Both the position numbers and the translations under genes were made by a program. Positions 11,137 to 22,405 of a stretch of 64,000 nucleotides of DNA are shown here, piece by piece (position 1 is the stretch's first letter; each line of letters starts with the position of its first letter). This DNA comes from Cricetomys ansorgei (lineage: Eukaryota; Chordata; Mammalia; Rodentia; Nesomyidae), in assembly GCA_026225945.1 (NCBI GenBank), contig JAMJFZ010003745.1:124001-188000 (forward strand), written 5' to 3'. Below the pieces are notes generated by a model. That model made no database searches and was not told the DNA's origin. It worked only from the letters and a program-made list of their open reading frames with translations.

Positions 11137-11766
11137 TTCTGAGCCCTCACAACCTCCTCTACTGCATCCTCTTACAAGTGGCTGGCTTTGACTAACTGGT
11201 GAAGTACACGACCCATGCTTCAAGAAAACCAAGAAAAGAAATCCATCTGTTGCTCTCATCCCCAGAACTTGCTGGTTAAATGCAATGTGGACAGAGCAGA
11301 TGTTCTGATGGAGACAAGAGCTCCATTATGAACTGAGTGTGTAGGGCAAATGACTTAACCTCCCTATCATTTCCTCACCTATGCAGGCGCTGGTCCCACC
11401 TGCCCTGAGTGTGGACCAGGCTACTGGGAGGATGAAGGTGAGAGGAGAAGGAGAACTCCATAAACAAAGCACTCTTGATGTGAGAAGTCATTATCAGCTG
11501 CTTGGGCGCATTTAGGATAACTAATTTTAAGTGCTCACCAACTGGTTGATGCAGCCATGAGTCACTTATGGCCATGGGGGGAGGGGCTGTCTTGGCCAGT
11601 CCAGGGCCCCTGTGTTGATTTCTAGCTGTTTAAATTTGAAGACTCCCTGAAAATTTGGAAATGTTTAAGCATTTGGTTTTGGCTTCCATTACTCCTTGGC
11701 AGTGTATGATACCTTTCTGCTCTTCATTAGAAGTCTGGGGGCCAGTGAGCAGATGGATCTTGAATG
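11137..11766. other. unique stretch before copy B
   Basis: No recognised feature. It is the left flank of duplication copy B. Confidence 0.4.
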
Positions 11767-12466
11767 TCATTCATTTGATCCTTAAAACAACGGGGAAAGG
11801 GTGACTATGTCACTACAGGGCTCTGTTGGAATCTGGCTTCAGTTCTGGATCTGTCGACCATTTTAGAAATCAAGGCATGTAGGCCTCACAGAGGAAGGAT
11901 CTTTATATGACAGAAACAGACAGAAAGGAGGACAGACACACACAAATACCGAACTCGCCCTTCACCTGGTGGGAAAGGCAAAGAGGGTAGTGTGATCTGA
12001 AATACCATATAGGTAGCCACAATCGCCCTGCCAGGGATGAAATCCTGGAAAAGAGGTTACAGGTGGCAGGAAAGCCTTCCAGGCAGCCAGGCTGCGAGGT
12101 GAGGGCTTGGCCACTGCTGGCTGAGAAGCTATGACCCATAGACCATGCCGTCTCCTACTCAAAAGCCTTCCTTCTCACTGAGATAAAATGTCTACTCTTC
12201 TTCCCAGGCTTCGATCCTTGCCTGCAACTCTCATTTTCCCCTTGCAGAGTTTCTGGGAGCCCCGCAGCTGTTTTCCCTGCCCGTTTCCCAGCAGCTTGCT
12301 GGAGTAACTCAACAGGTTTGGGGCTCCCTTGCGGTTCTGCCTCAGACCTGGCACACCTGCCTCTTCCTTTTCCAGCCCAGTTCCCGGCGATAGCTGGCTT
12401 TAGGAGTGTAATGTCGGTCTCCCATGCAAGCCATTGCTCATCTTGTTCCCTTAGGGTCCCGGCAGC

Positions 12467-12485
12467 GGGCGGGGCTGGATAAAAG
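12467..12485 (+). promoter_or_regulatory. GC box plus TATA-like element, copy B
   Basis: Same GGGCGGGGC and GATAAAAG arrangement as copy A, unchanged despite differences nearby. Confidence 0.35.
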
Positions 12486-12784
12486 ATGAATGGAATTAAT
12501 CGAGTCCAAGATGAGCGGGTGTGAGTAGAGGCCCTGATGAGGACAGGATGGCCTGTGCCTGGAAAGCAGTTCCCTGTGGCAGCTCTTGGGGTCACCTGGA
12601 GGCTCCGAGCACCCGCAGTTTAGAAAGCGGGTAGGCTGGGTGCAGATGGGGACGACCCAGAAAGGAGCCTGGGGATCCATTAATGCTCCAAAGGTACCGC
12701 ACTGCAGGAGCTGGGCCAGGTGTGGGTTTAGGAGAGCCAACCTGAAGGGAGTTCTGTCTCCTGTAACCCACACCACCCCGCCCC

Positions 12785-13300
12785 CAGTGCTGAGCTAAGC
12801 CTGCACACTGGACGATGGGGCGGGGAGCGCCCTGGGACCCGCTGAGGTGCTTCCGAAGCCTGGGGTCTTCGGGACCGGCCTCTGCGGGGCGCCCCAGACC
12901 CCGCCGCCCCGGTGCTCGCGCACCCCGCTTTGTCCGGAGAGCCGAGCCGATCCCCCCACAGCCGGCCCGCGCGCCACCGCCGCAGCAAGGACAGCAGCCT
13001 CGGGCTCTCGGTGCCTCCGGCCTCGGTCGCGCCCATCGGTGCGCCCGCCACTTCTCGCCGCCACCGGTGCCCAGGGTGGCCGCCGAGGTCGCCGCGAGTC
13101 CGCTGGTGCCCGGCCGCCGGGGGCCGCAGCCACAGGGGAGGAGCCTGCGGCGGGCGGTGGAGCCCGCGCGAGGCGGCTGGACCCGCGGGACCCCGGCCAC
13201 CGACAGGAGTGCGCGTCCACGAACGCGCGCCTTAGCCGCAGAGAAGTCTGTGCGCCGCGAGCAGCGGCCCGCAGTCTCAGGCTAACGCCGGGAGCCCCGA
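12785..13300. promoter_or_regulatory. CpG island, copy B
   Basis: CpG-dense counterpart of the island in copy A. It still has a high CpG content, so it has not undergone wholesale deamination, which fits continued germline hypomethylation or a recent origin. Frames of 107-202 codons here are GC-driven and not recognised. Confidence 0.8.
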
Positions 13301-13513
13301 GAGAGCCTCAGTCCTCCCTACCCTACCGAGCGCCTGGCGAAGCTCCCTGGGGTGGGTCTTCTGCCCAGAGACAGCACCCGCGGAAAGGACTGTTTCCAAG
13401 TCCTGGGCGCTGACTGCCTCGCTGAATCAACATGTTAGCGAATAAGCATACATTTCTTTGTATGCCCGCCAAATTATAAATTTACCTTTTTTGCACTCAT
13501 GAATATCAGACAA

Positions 13514-13534
13514 TTTGATCACCGGGTGATCAAA
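13514..13534. other. 21-bp palindrome at the duplication breakpoint
   Basis: TTTGATCACC, a single G, then GGTGATCAAA. The first base follows the last base of homology between the two copies. Confidence 0.9.
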
Positions 13535-14257
13535 ATTAAAATTACCAGCGGCGGTAGAGGAAAACTGCAGTTCCTCCGACCGTGATATGCTCAGAAATCG
13601 AGGCTTGTCTGTCTTGTACCATGGACAAAAAAGCACGACCATAATCTAACCTCGGGAAACACCAAATAAACCCAAAATGAAGACAACACTTCTAAGAAGG
13701 GGTGCTGTATTCTCCAGAGGCGCTGTCATAGAAGGCCGTGTGCAAGATCAGAGGAGATGGAAGAGTCACACCTACTATACAGTTCTTCCCCTCGACTGCA
13801 CCCAGAGGTGGAGGCATGTCGTGTTTTTGTCGGTTTTAAGTCAGGATACGAATGGGTTAACCCCTTAAATACGGATGGTACAATAGGTAATCGTTTATCA
13901 ATTTTAAATTTGTTGACAGTAACTGCTCCTTAGTTACCTTAAAAAGTTCTTATTTTTAGAAAATATACATTGAAGTTTCAGAATAAAGGACCATGACACA
14001 GTAAATGTAAAAACTAAGGAAAGAGAAATCAGTCTACCCGATAGGAGGCCTGTTTAAGGTGTCAAAATGGCGCAATGTTCAGTAGGAATGTATGCATTGT
14101 AAATGTACAAGGACCTGGGTATGTTCTCAGTGCTGTAAGAAAACAAACTGGTGTGGGACAAAACACATAGATCCATGCAAGTGAACATGGAGACCAGAAA
14201 ATACACCCTTAACAACCCCAACTGATTTCTGACCAAAGTTCAGAAGCAGTTCCGTGT
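13535..14257. other. unique stretch, right flank of copy B
   Basis: Moderate CpG content to about 13830, then AT-rich. The 63-codon frame at 13677-13868 is unrecognised. Confidence 0.4.
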
Positions 14258-14366
14258 ACTTGGGTAGATGGTGCATGCTCAGAATCCTAGTACTGGAGAT
14301 GCTGAGGCAGGGGGATGGCAAGTGCAAGACCAATCTGGGCTACAAAGGAAGACCTTGTCTCAAAAC
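14258..14366 (+). repeat. B1-related SINE
   Basis: GGTGCATGCTCAGAATCCTA, then GATGCTGAGGCAGGGGGATG and GACCTTGTCTCAAAAC. Confidence 0.75.
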
Positions 14367-14429
14367 AGCTGGAGAAATACTAAGAAGAAAGGAATAAAAC
14401 AAATGTAAATTTTTTTAAAAAATTGTATA

Positions 14430-14712
14430 TCTGGGCTCAGCAAGTAAGAGCACTTGCCGCACAAGTTTGACAACCTGAATTCGATCCCCAGAACCAACAA
14501 AAAGCTGGGTGCTTCCCCAGCTTGGATCTGTAATCCAATACCTCTACTGTGAGATGAGAGGCAGAAGTTCACAGCCTAGCTAGCCTACAGTACAAAAGAG
14601 AGGCTGAAAAAAGAAAAATCCTGCCAACAAGGTAGCAGGAAAAAGCCATCTCCCCAAAATTGTACTCTGGCTTCCATGAATACACAATGACACATCAATA
14701 ATTTTTTTAAAT
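14430..14712 (+). repeat. tRNA-derived composite SINE (B3/B4-like)
   Basis: A B3-like head (GCACTTGCCGCACAAG, AATTCGATCCCCAGAACC), a central B1-like block and a B3-like end. Confidence 0.65.
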
Positions 14713-14803
14713 TTTTTATTTTTTTAGCTATACTAGAACTTACTATGTAGACAAGGCTGGCCTCAAACTCACAGAGATCATCCTGCCTCCTCGGTGCTGG
14801 GAC
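14713..14803 (-). repeat. B1 SINE fragment
   Basis: ACTATGTAGACAAGGCTGGC and CTCACAGAGATCATCCTGCC are reversed B1 sequence. Confidence 0.85.
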
Positions 14804-15120
14804 ATATCTGAATTTCAGATAGTTCAATCCAGCACATAAATGTGGATGATCCATTAGGCTCGTGTGTCCATGGCTACGTTTGACTTACTCATCACTCTTG
14901 CTCCCTTGAGGAAGCCAGCAGCCATCTAAGTCTCAGGCCTGACAACTCTGAGAAGTCATGAGGGCCTAGATCTAACCTCCCTGGTTTCAAAGAGGCCTGC
15001 AGTGGTCTAGATAATTAACCCTGTGTCAGCAATTACAGGTCAACCCCATCTGATTAACTTTCAATAAAGAATATGAGGATATGAATACAAAATGAAATAA
15101 GGAAAGATTGGGAAGCAGAT

Positions 15121-15182
15121 GCTCTCTCTCTCTCTCTTTCTCTCTCTCTTACTTTCTCTCTCTTTCTCCCTCCCTCCTTCCT
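15121..15182. repeat. (CT)n tract
   Basis: CT dinucleotides interrupted by TTT and ending CCCTCCCTCC. Confidence 0.95.
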
Positions 15183-15600
15183 CAATAAACAGAGTTTTCT
15201 TTCATACCAATTTTCAGGTTCCATGTCCTCCCAAACTGAAGACAGTGGCCCTTTGAACAAATCGTGTATTTAACAGGACTACTCAGTTAACAGTGGTCAC
15301 ATGTAACATATTAATTCCCTAGATAAGATTTCCCGTGTTCCTGTGACTTCTTAACTCAGGGATTACTACACTCGGTATCTAATTTTTGCTATCAAAACCA
15401 TCTGTGAAACATGGTTATGCCCTTTCTCCTCCTGAATCACGACTTTTAACTGCCACCACTCTACCCATCTCATTAAAGAACGAAATGCAATCAGATGGCC
15501 CAGACATTCCCTTCCTGGGTACCCTGTGGCAAGCCTTTCAGACTCTGGGCCTGGACCCTGCTGTGAGCCTCTGGCTAAAATTGCCTAGTTCCTGTATTGG
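15183..15600. other. no recognised feature
   Basis: Unique-looking sequence that may include the outer edge of the LTR-like block that follows. Confidence 0.35.
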
Positions 15601-16080
15601 GAGATCTTTTGAGCAAAACTGAGTCATGAAAATATTAATGACTGCCCAAGAGCTGCTTGTTTACAAGGAAGCCAAAGCCCCCTGAAGGGATGCTTCTTCT
15701 CTGGCTAAACATTCAATCCAGACAAGCTATTGTCCTAAGCATCTAACTCCAATGGAGAGAGGCTGTCTCCCCTAGGTAAACGTACTGCCTCAGCAGGGAA
15801 GATGTTTTATTCTGATACCTATTTCCTTCAGGATGTTTTTACCTATGCACTGTCTCACCCTGTAATTAACACCTTGGTTCTAATCCTTGTAGCTGCAGGT
15901 AGCCCCCTGATGAAAGGGGTATAAGTTTGGAGAGAAAAATAAAATTTCAGCTCCATTCCATCTGAGTTCAATGATGCTGTGTGTGTCTGGTCTATTCCCT
16001 TCCCTTCGTGTTTCTTTTCCCCTCTCCTCATTAGGCCCTTCAGTCTCACCCCCATCCAGGTACTGTCCAACTTTCCAGGC
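15601..16080 (+). mobile_element. probable ERV LTR, edges unresolved
   Basis: Reads like U3-R-U5: GGGGTATAAGTTTGG at about 15918 as a TATA element, AAAATAAAATTTCAG about 20 bp on as a poly(A) signal, then a T/C-rich U5-like stretch. Neither terminus nor a target duplication could be fixed. Confidence 0.45.
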
Positions 16081-16267
16081 CGGCCCTGGCAGTACACTAC
16101 CATACTACCGTGTATGTGCTTAGTTTTATCAACTAGTTCTGAAATAGTACTATCGCAGCCCCATGGGCCTGGCAAGAGTCCCCTTGGCTTCCATTTTCCT
16201 GCATCTCCACAGGGTCTGATCTGTACCTAGAGGGACCCAGTTGCTCACCACTTAGATTTTACTAGTT

Positions 16268-16392
16268 AAGCCAGGTGTGTACCTATAACCCCACACCTGG
16301 CAGGCAGAGGGAGGATTACATTAGGCCCTGCCTAGACTACACAGTGAGATCCTGCCTCAGACAGAGGCAGACAGCAGGCAAGCAGAAAGATT
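16268..16392 (+). repeat. B1-related SINE
   Basis: CCAGGTGTGTACCTATAACC, GGCAGGCAGAGGGAGG and GATCCTGCCTCAGACAG. Confidence 0.6.
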
Positions 16393-16717
16393 TTATTGGT
16401 CTAGAAAAAATCAGAGGGCCTATTTTTTCCCATTTCCTTCCAAACATCATGTGATTTCATCACACTCTACCAGCTCAGAGCTGGAACAAGGTCAGAGGCT
16501 TCCCGTTCCCACAGTCACAGTGAGTCACAGATAGATGGGGGAGGAAGGATACTCTTCAACAGACCCTGGCAGCCTATGAGAAAGTAATTCAGCCTGAGTG
16601 GAACAGTCCAAGTGCCCTGGGGCACATTCAAGAGCTTAGGGACAAGAATTTCTTTTCAATGGTCAAAAATGTGGACTAAAAATACTGTAAAACAAACATA
16701 AGAAAAGAAAGGAAAAT

Positions 16718-16978
16718 GTGGGCTAATGAGATGGCTTACCAGATAAAGGCACTTTTCATCAAGCATGGTGATGTGAGCTCTATCAGGACTCACAGAGTAG
16801 AAAGAGAGAACTGACCTCTTACCTGCGACAAACACACCACATACCACACAGTGAGACATATCCACACATATACCACACACATACATGCATGACACACATA
16901 CCACACACAGACACCACTCACAATACAACACACACATACAGAAACATAACGTACATATGAACAAATAAATGTAGTTTC
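16718..16978 (+). repeat. B3 SINE with expanded CA-rich tail
   Basis: Head TAATGAGATGGCTTACCAG and body AGAGAGAACTGACCTCTTAC. The 3' part is an imperfect ACACATACCACACAC array that ends AAATAAATGTAG. Confidence 0.75.
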
Positions 16979-16992
16979 AAGAATTAAAATGT

Positions 16993-17139
16993 GGGGGCTG
17001 GAGAGATGGCTTAGTGGTTAAAAGCACTGGCTGCTCTTCCAGAGGTCCTGAGTTCATTCCCAGCAACCACATGGTGGCTCACGGCCATCTGTAATGGGAT
17101 CTAATGTGTGAAGTACTCAAACATCAAAGAAAAAAAAAA
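16993..17139 (+). repeat. B2 SINE
   Basis: GGGGCTGGAGAGATGGCTTA, CTGCTCTTCCAGAGGTCC and ATGGTGGCTCACGGCCATC, with the 3' part shortened. Confidence 0.95.
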
Positions 17140-17249
17140 GGTAGTATCAGAAGTAAGGAATACTAAAGTGTTAGCTCTCAAAATTGATGAGATTTAAGGA
17201 ATGTGTATTGTGCATGCATGTATGTATCTAAGAATATGTGCATGTAGGG

Positions 17250-17281
17250 ATGTGTGTTGTGTGTGTGTGTGTGTGTGTGTA
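17250..17281. repeat. (TG)n microsatellite
   Basis: About 14 TG units, flanked by GTAGGTAGGCAGG. Confidence 0.95.
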
Positions 17282-17567
17282 GGTAGGCAGGTATGGGATG
17301 TCTGGAGGGGAGCGAATGGAAAGAACAAGCAGAGCTGTAAGAACCTGGCTTTGCCTCCTGGTTAGAGCACATCCTAGTCACCCTTACCTAATTTTTCAGC
17401 CCGTGTCCTCATCAGTAGAGTAAAAGTGGGGAATGGTGCCTGTAGGAACTCTACTTCATTCGATGTTCTGGATCAAATGGGCTCTGGTTTATAATGGTAG
17501 CCTGTTATGATGCCACGCCCCTCAGAGAAGCAGTGACAGACTTTATGTCTTTTGTTTTCAATGAATA

Positions 17568-17568
<1 letters not shown>

Positions 17569-17619
<51 letters not shown>

Positions 17620-17632
17620 CTGTGTGTGCACT
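17569..17632. repeat. (TG)n microsatellite
   Basis: About 25 uninterrupted TG units, then CCTGTGTGTGC. The reverse strand gives a His/Thr repeat frame, which is not a gene. Confidence 0.97.
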
Positions 17633-17957
17633 TGTCTAAAGATAAAGACATGAAAAGGCCTGCATCTGGGACAAGGGTTGGATTCTTCAAACTATATGCT
17701 GTAAGTCTTCCTTTCTTCTACTGTCTAAACATTCCCATTACCCACCCACCCCCTTCCAGAAGATTCCAGGATATGAAGTATATCCTAATGCCACTGTCAG
17801 TGCCTCTGAAGTCACTGGGATCAACAGTGGTGTTCAAATCTTCTAGACCAATAGCAATGCCAATAGGACTATTACCATTTTAATGAGCAAGCTGAATCTA
17901 ATCCTACCTAAATCTGTTTTTCAGGTTGAAGTTCTCTAAATTCACAAGATAAAAGGG
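17633..17957. other. no recognised feature
   Basis: Unique-looking DNA between the microsatellite and the LTR. Confidence 0.4.
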
Positions 17958-18260
17958 TGTTGGTGGATTGAATGACAATGACCTCTATAGGTTCATTCGA
18001 ATGCTTGGTGGCCCCGCTACCTCCCCCCCCCCCCACAGTTAGTGGAACTGTTTGGGAAGGATTAGGAGGTGTGGTCTTGCTGGAGGAAGTGTGTCACTGG
18101 GGTGGTCATTGAAGTTTCAAAAGACTTACACCATTCCCATTTAGCTCTTTCTCTGCCTCTCTGCCTATGATTGCTGTCTCAACATGTCAGCTCTCAGCTA
18201 CTGCTCCAGCACCATCACTGCCTGCTGCTGTCATGCTCCCTACCATATGGTCACAGATTC
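17958..18260 (+). mobile_element. MaLR LTR (ORR1-like), 3' truncated
   Basis: AGGATTAGGAGGTGTGGTC, GGAGGAAGTGTGTCACTGG and TGCTGCTGTCATGCTCCC follow the ORR1 order. A run of 12 C lies at 18023-18034. The usual AATAAA and CTAACTAAGACA end is missing. Confidence 0.6.
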
Positions 18261-20057
18261 TATCTAGCCTTCTGGAACCACGCACCTCCAATTCTGAAAT
18301 GGAGGAAGGCATAGATGACAGCCTTTCTCAAGTCCAAAAGTGCCCGGCAAACTGTTTCCTGTGCACTCTGCTAATCAAGTCAGCACCAGGCTCAGCTGTT
18401 CTAAAGAGAAGCCACATGCTCCACGTCTTGGTGAGAGGAATACATGCACCCGCAAGATGTGCAGAATCATTCACAGTTGTCTCTAAAGACTACCTAGCAC
18501 CATGAGTCCCACCAGACAATCACCTTGCCCATTTTTACCAGTGATCAGATTCAGAATGCTGAGTGATCTCCCCACTTTAAGGGGTAAAGCCCACTAAATG
18601 GAGAAACATGCACACGCAGGGAGAGAGCATCCCTCCAGGGCTGAATACCATCTCAAGTTAAAACCATCAGAAACCTAGAAACCAATTCTGAGCACCTACT
18701 GTGCTCCAGCTAGCCTAGGGGAAGAGCACTAGGCTTGGCATCAAAGACCTGGAGGGAGTACAACAGACTTGCCACGTTAATGTCCTTATACAAACCACTG
18801 AATTTCTTTGGACCACTTTTCACAGTGGTGAACTGGCCCATCCTGTCCAGTCAGTGCAAGGAGAGTCCTATCTTGCAGGTGATTAAAGCTGAAGGACTAA
18901 GTCTGGCTAAAGGGCTAGAGGGAAGACAAACACAGAAGTGGAGGCCAGGCCTCTGAAAGCTGCCATACAACCCATCCTGCTTCCTTTTGCCCATATCAAC
19001 TGGATGGAGGCAGAAAATGCAGCATTGAATCGAGACCTGAGATGGTGGGAGCCAAGGCCCCTACATGTGTTATAGAGTGCTAGTCTCTCGTGTAGCAGCT
19101 ATGATTTTCATCAGAGCAGCAATGATGACCTGCGAGGGACCCTCAAGACTGGGCCTGCTGGTTATTGCAGTTCGTTCACAGAAGGAGGAGTGGGGAGGGT
19201 CACTGGACCCCACCAGATATTCCACTAGCTCCCTCTCTCGGCCTCCCAGCACACTGTATGCAACTGTAGCCTCTTAGCCTCAGGAGGCGCTAGAGTATGT
19301 AGTATGAGGAAGGTTAGTTGAAGGGCAACACTTCATCTACACAGCTCTGGGGAAGTCATCATCCATGCTGGGTAGACTTCCTGGTGGGGCAGCTGCCATG
19401 GAGGTCATCCGCACTCCTGTAAATAACCATTCACCCGTGCTCTGGAAGTAAGCCCAATAACTCATTAGTTCCCCAAGCTGGACTTTGATGGAGTCTTACT
19501 TTGGTTTGTCATTGGTGCTCTGTAGAGAGGCATAGATTTGTCTATGCCTCCCCCCAGGAAAGAGTTTGAACACAACAGTATGGGCAAGATATGCCTTTGC
19601 CAGACCCAGCACTGAGACACTCCAGTCATCTGTCCCTGCAGTTCAGTCTTCTTTTCACCTCTACAACTGGATATTGAATGGAAATGAATACTTGACACTT
19701 GCAGGCACCGCTGGCAACACAGCGATAAGTGACTATTTTCACAGGAAAATTTGCTGTTACTGCATGTCAACATCTCCCAATGGACCACAAAATGCAAATA
19801 AGATCATTTGATGGCCCTATGCAAACAAATTCTTCCGCATTATATTTAGCATTTTGTATTTCCTGATTTTCTGGGTAATGGCATCCATTCTTCTTATCAA
19901 TCACGGGTTATTAAAGAGGGAGAGAACTCAATTGAGAGGACAGAGAAGAAGGGCTATGAAGTAGAATTATATGGAGATAGTGATTAGGGGGCTGAGGGTT
20001 ACAGAGGGAGGGTCCCAGTGGCCTGTGCTTGAGCCTCAATCATGAAAAGTTCCCTTC
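18261..20057. other. unique stretch
   Basis: About 1.8 kb with no repeat, exon or RNA gene that I can support. Frames here are short and unrecognised. Confidence 0.4.
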
Positions 20058-20249
20058 AGAGCCAGACAGTGGTGGCGCACGCCTTTAATCTGCCTCAGGC
20101 AGAGGCAGGCAAATCTCTGATTTCAAGGCCATCCTGGTCTACAGAGTGAGTTCCAGGAACAGCCAGGGCTACACAGAGAAATCCTGTCTTGAAATGAGGG
20201 GGGTGGGAGAAGAGAGAGACGGAGAGGGAGAGGGAGAGAGAGAAAGTAA
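20058..20249 (+). repeat. B1 SINE with GA-rich tail
   Basis: GGCGCACGCCTTTAATCTG, GGTCTACAGAGTGAGTTCC and CAGCCAGGGCTACACAGAG, then a GAGA/GGGAGA tract at 20197-20249. Confidence 0.95.
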
Positions 20250-20284
20250 GTACTCAAGGTGAAAGACCTCCGAAGGAACTAAAC

Positions 20285-21000
20285 AAGACTTTAAAAGGTG
20301 CAAAGATTCTACGCTGCACATGGTCATGAATTGGAAGAATTAATATTGTGAGACTAGCTAGTCTATCAGAAAACAATCTATTGAATCTACAGATTCCATG
20401 CAATCTCTACCAAAATTCTGATGACACACCTAGGAAAAATCCTAGGATTTATATAGAAACATAAAACACACAGAACAGCCAAAGCAGTCCTGAGCAAAAA
20501 GGGCAGTGCTAGGGGAGGAACAATACCTGACTTCAAATGACTCTGAATACTGACAAGCACAGACCCATAGACCAACATGCTATAAAAGGGGGCCTAGAAA
20601 TAAACCCGCCAAGCTAGAACGCCTACCTTTTCGGTGAAAGTGTTAGAAGAAAATCCAGTGGTTAAAAGCACTTGCTGCTCTTCCAGAGGTCCTGAGCTCA
20701 GAAAAGACAGCCTCTTGGACACATGGCACTTGCGGGGGCGGGAGCATTTGGGTTTCCATATGTAAAAGAATGAAACTAGATTCATGTCTTTTATCCAGCA
20801 CGAAAATCAATTCAAAATGAATCAATAAGTTTAATGTAAAGGAAAACATAGGCATGGGCAAAAGACTCTAATAACACAGGAAATTATCCCCAGGGGACAA
20901 ATGGTATTGCCTGAAATTACAGTGTGTGCACAGCAAAGAAATAACAGAGTGAAGAGAATGAAAAACAAAACCTTTTCGAGCTGACATCTGAAGGGGTTAA
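20285..21000 (+). mobile_element. L1 ORF2 3' remnant
   Basis: CATGGTCATGAATTGGAAGA, AGATTCCATGCAATCTCTAC and GACCCATAGACCAACATG correspond in order to the reverse transcriptase to C-terminal part of rodent L1 ORF2. Frameshifts and stops throughout make it a non-functional fossil. A B2 fragment interrupts it at 20652-20700. Confidence 0.75.
20652..20700 (+). repeat. B2 SINE fragment inside L1
   Basis: GTGGTTAAAAGCACTTGCTG and CTCTTCCAGAGGTCCTGAG, with no head and no tail. Confidence 0.8.
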
Positions 21001-21242
21001 CATTTGAAGAAGAGTAAATAAAGTTAAAGCTAAAACGCAAATGCTACAGACCACTGGGAGACGTGGAGCAGCTTTACGGGCAAGACGGTAAGAGCTGGGC
21101 CAGGAAAGAAAGAGGCTTGGACAAACAAGGGAGAGGGAATATTCTAGAAAGATACTCTTCATGTGCAAGGACAGAATCCTTGGTAAGCAAGGCATGTCTG
21201 AGGAAGGATGAAGCTGTGTCTTAGGCTGAGATAGCTGGAATG

Positions 21243-21330
21243 TCCCAGTATGGCGGCACACACCTGTTACCCCAGAACGTGGCAGGCTGAGGCAGGAGGA
21301 TTCAAGGCCAAGGAGGTGGACAGGACAATG
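21243..21330 (+). repeat. B1 SINE, partial
   Basis: GGCGGCACACACCTGTTACC, GGCTGAGGCAGGAGGATTCA. Confidence 0.8.
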
Positions 21331-21469
21331 AGGGGGGCAGAACATACAAGATCAAGGAGGGTGTATGGCTCTTGGGCCTGCCACAGGGAACGTAATGGAA
21401 CGTTAGGCAAGAAAGGCTGTGAAAAACTCTGGAAAGTGTCACACTAATTTACGGCATTGTTTTACTTGA

Positions 21470-21708
21470 AGTCTTAGTTTTATGCCTAGCACCCACGTAA
21501 ATATCGTGGGAGGTATGGTGCACGCTTGAAACCCTGGTGCTGTGGACTCAGACACATGCAGACCTGGGGCTCGCTAGCCTGCTGGTCCAAGCCAATGAGA
21601 CCCTGCCTCAGAAAAGATGGATAGTTTTCCTGGGGATGACACCCAAGATTGACCTCTGACCTCCACAAGCACACATGCACATGCTCCTGCACACACACTC
21701 ACACAGAC

Positions 21709-21744
<36 letters not shown>

Positions 21745-21752
21745 AAAATAAA
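21470..21752 (+). repeat. composite tRNA-type SINE with (GA)n tail
   Basis: CCTAGCACCCACGTAAAT head region, a B1-like middle, TTGACCTCTGACCTCCACAAG near the 3' end and about 15 GA units at 21712-21741. Confidence 0.65.
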
Positions 21753-21764
21753 TCCAAGCATAGG

Positions 21765-22072
21765 TATTGTGGAAGTTTACTTAAAGTTTTTGTGCACTGT
21801 TGGGTGTGGGGTGCCTAGGTCTTGGCGTTTTGTATTGTCTGCGGGTGTTGGATTTATATGGGGGATGTTTGACTGCTCAGGACCTGCACGTGCTATCCGT
21901 AGAACACCTGAGGAGTTCTGAATCGATAAAAACATCTGAGCTCAGACGCTCAGGGTTCCACTGTCCATATGACCAGGATAGCGTTCCCTCTGCTGAGGTC
22001 TGGCAGGACTGCACGTATGAAATATGCCTCTGTGACTTTCTTGGTGAGCCACCACACAAGGATACTGCTACA
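21765..22072 (+). mobile_element. solo LTR, same family as the 50.9-52.9 kb provirus
   Basis: Aligns along its length with the provirus 3' LTR at 52527-52859: TTGTGGAAGTTTAC near the start, AACATCTGAGCTCAGA in the middle, CTTGGTGAGCC and CTGCTACA at the end. The first dinucleotide reads TA, not TG. Flanks CATAGG (21759-21764) and CTTAGG (22073-22078) match at five of six bases, consistent with an aged 6-bp target duplication. Confidence 0.85.
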
Positions 22073-22197
22073 CTTAGGGACATGGATGATTCAGAGGGCA
22101 GGTGGTTGGTATAAAGAACATATCAGACCATTCCCTCTACCCTGTGGAAGTCTGGAAATTTTCATAATGTAAATTTAAAACAAAAAAGTATCATCTT

Positions 22198-22405
22198 AGG
22201 TCTGGAGAGTTGGCTCAGGGGTTAAGAGCACTGGCTGTTCTTCCTGACGACCCAGATTGGATGCCTAGCACCCATATGGCAGCTCACAACTATCTGTAAC
22301 TCCCATCCCAGTGAACCTGACCTCCACATACACCAAGGACACATGTGGTGCTCATACATTCAAGTAGGCAAAACTCATACACATAAAATCATAAAATAAA
22401 TGTAA
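22198..22405 (+). repeat. B2/B3 SINE
   Basis: CTGGAGAGTTGGCTCAGGGG, GGCAGCTCACAACTATCTG and an ATAAAATAAATG tail. Confidence 0.9.

Larger units (their letters stand above)
11767..13513. repeat. segmental duplication, copy B (CpG-island promoter unit)
   Basis: Second copy of the unit at 230-1927, same orientation, 11.5 kb downstream. It has about 85 bp at 12613-12697 that copy A lacks (including AAGCGGGTAGGCTGGGTGC) and lacks a 21-bp segment of copy A. The promoter-like motifs and CpG island are retained. Its right end abuts a 21-bp palindrome. Which copy is ancestral cannot be decided here. Confidence 0.93.

Noticed and set aside
17569..17632. Cys/Val and His/Thr repeat peptides here and at other TG, TA, AAT, GAT and GGAA tracts
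   Set aside because: They are translations of simple repeats.
20285..21000. Intact L1 reverse transcriptase
   Set aside because: Frameshifts, stops and a SINE fragment interrupt the match. Only short stretches of ORF2 remain.
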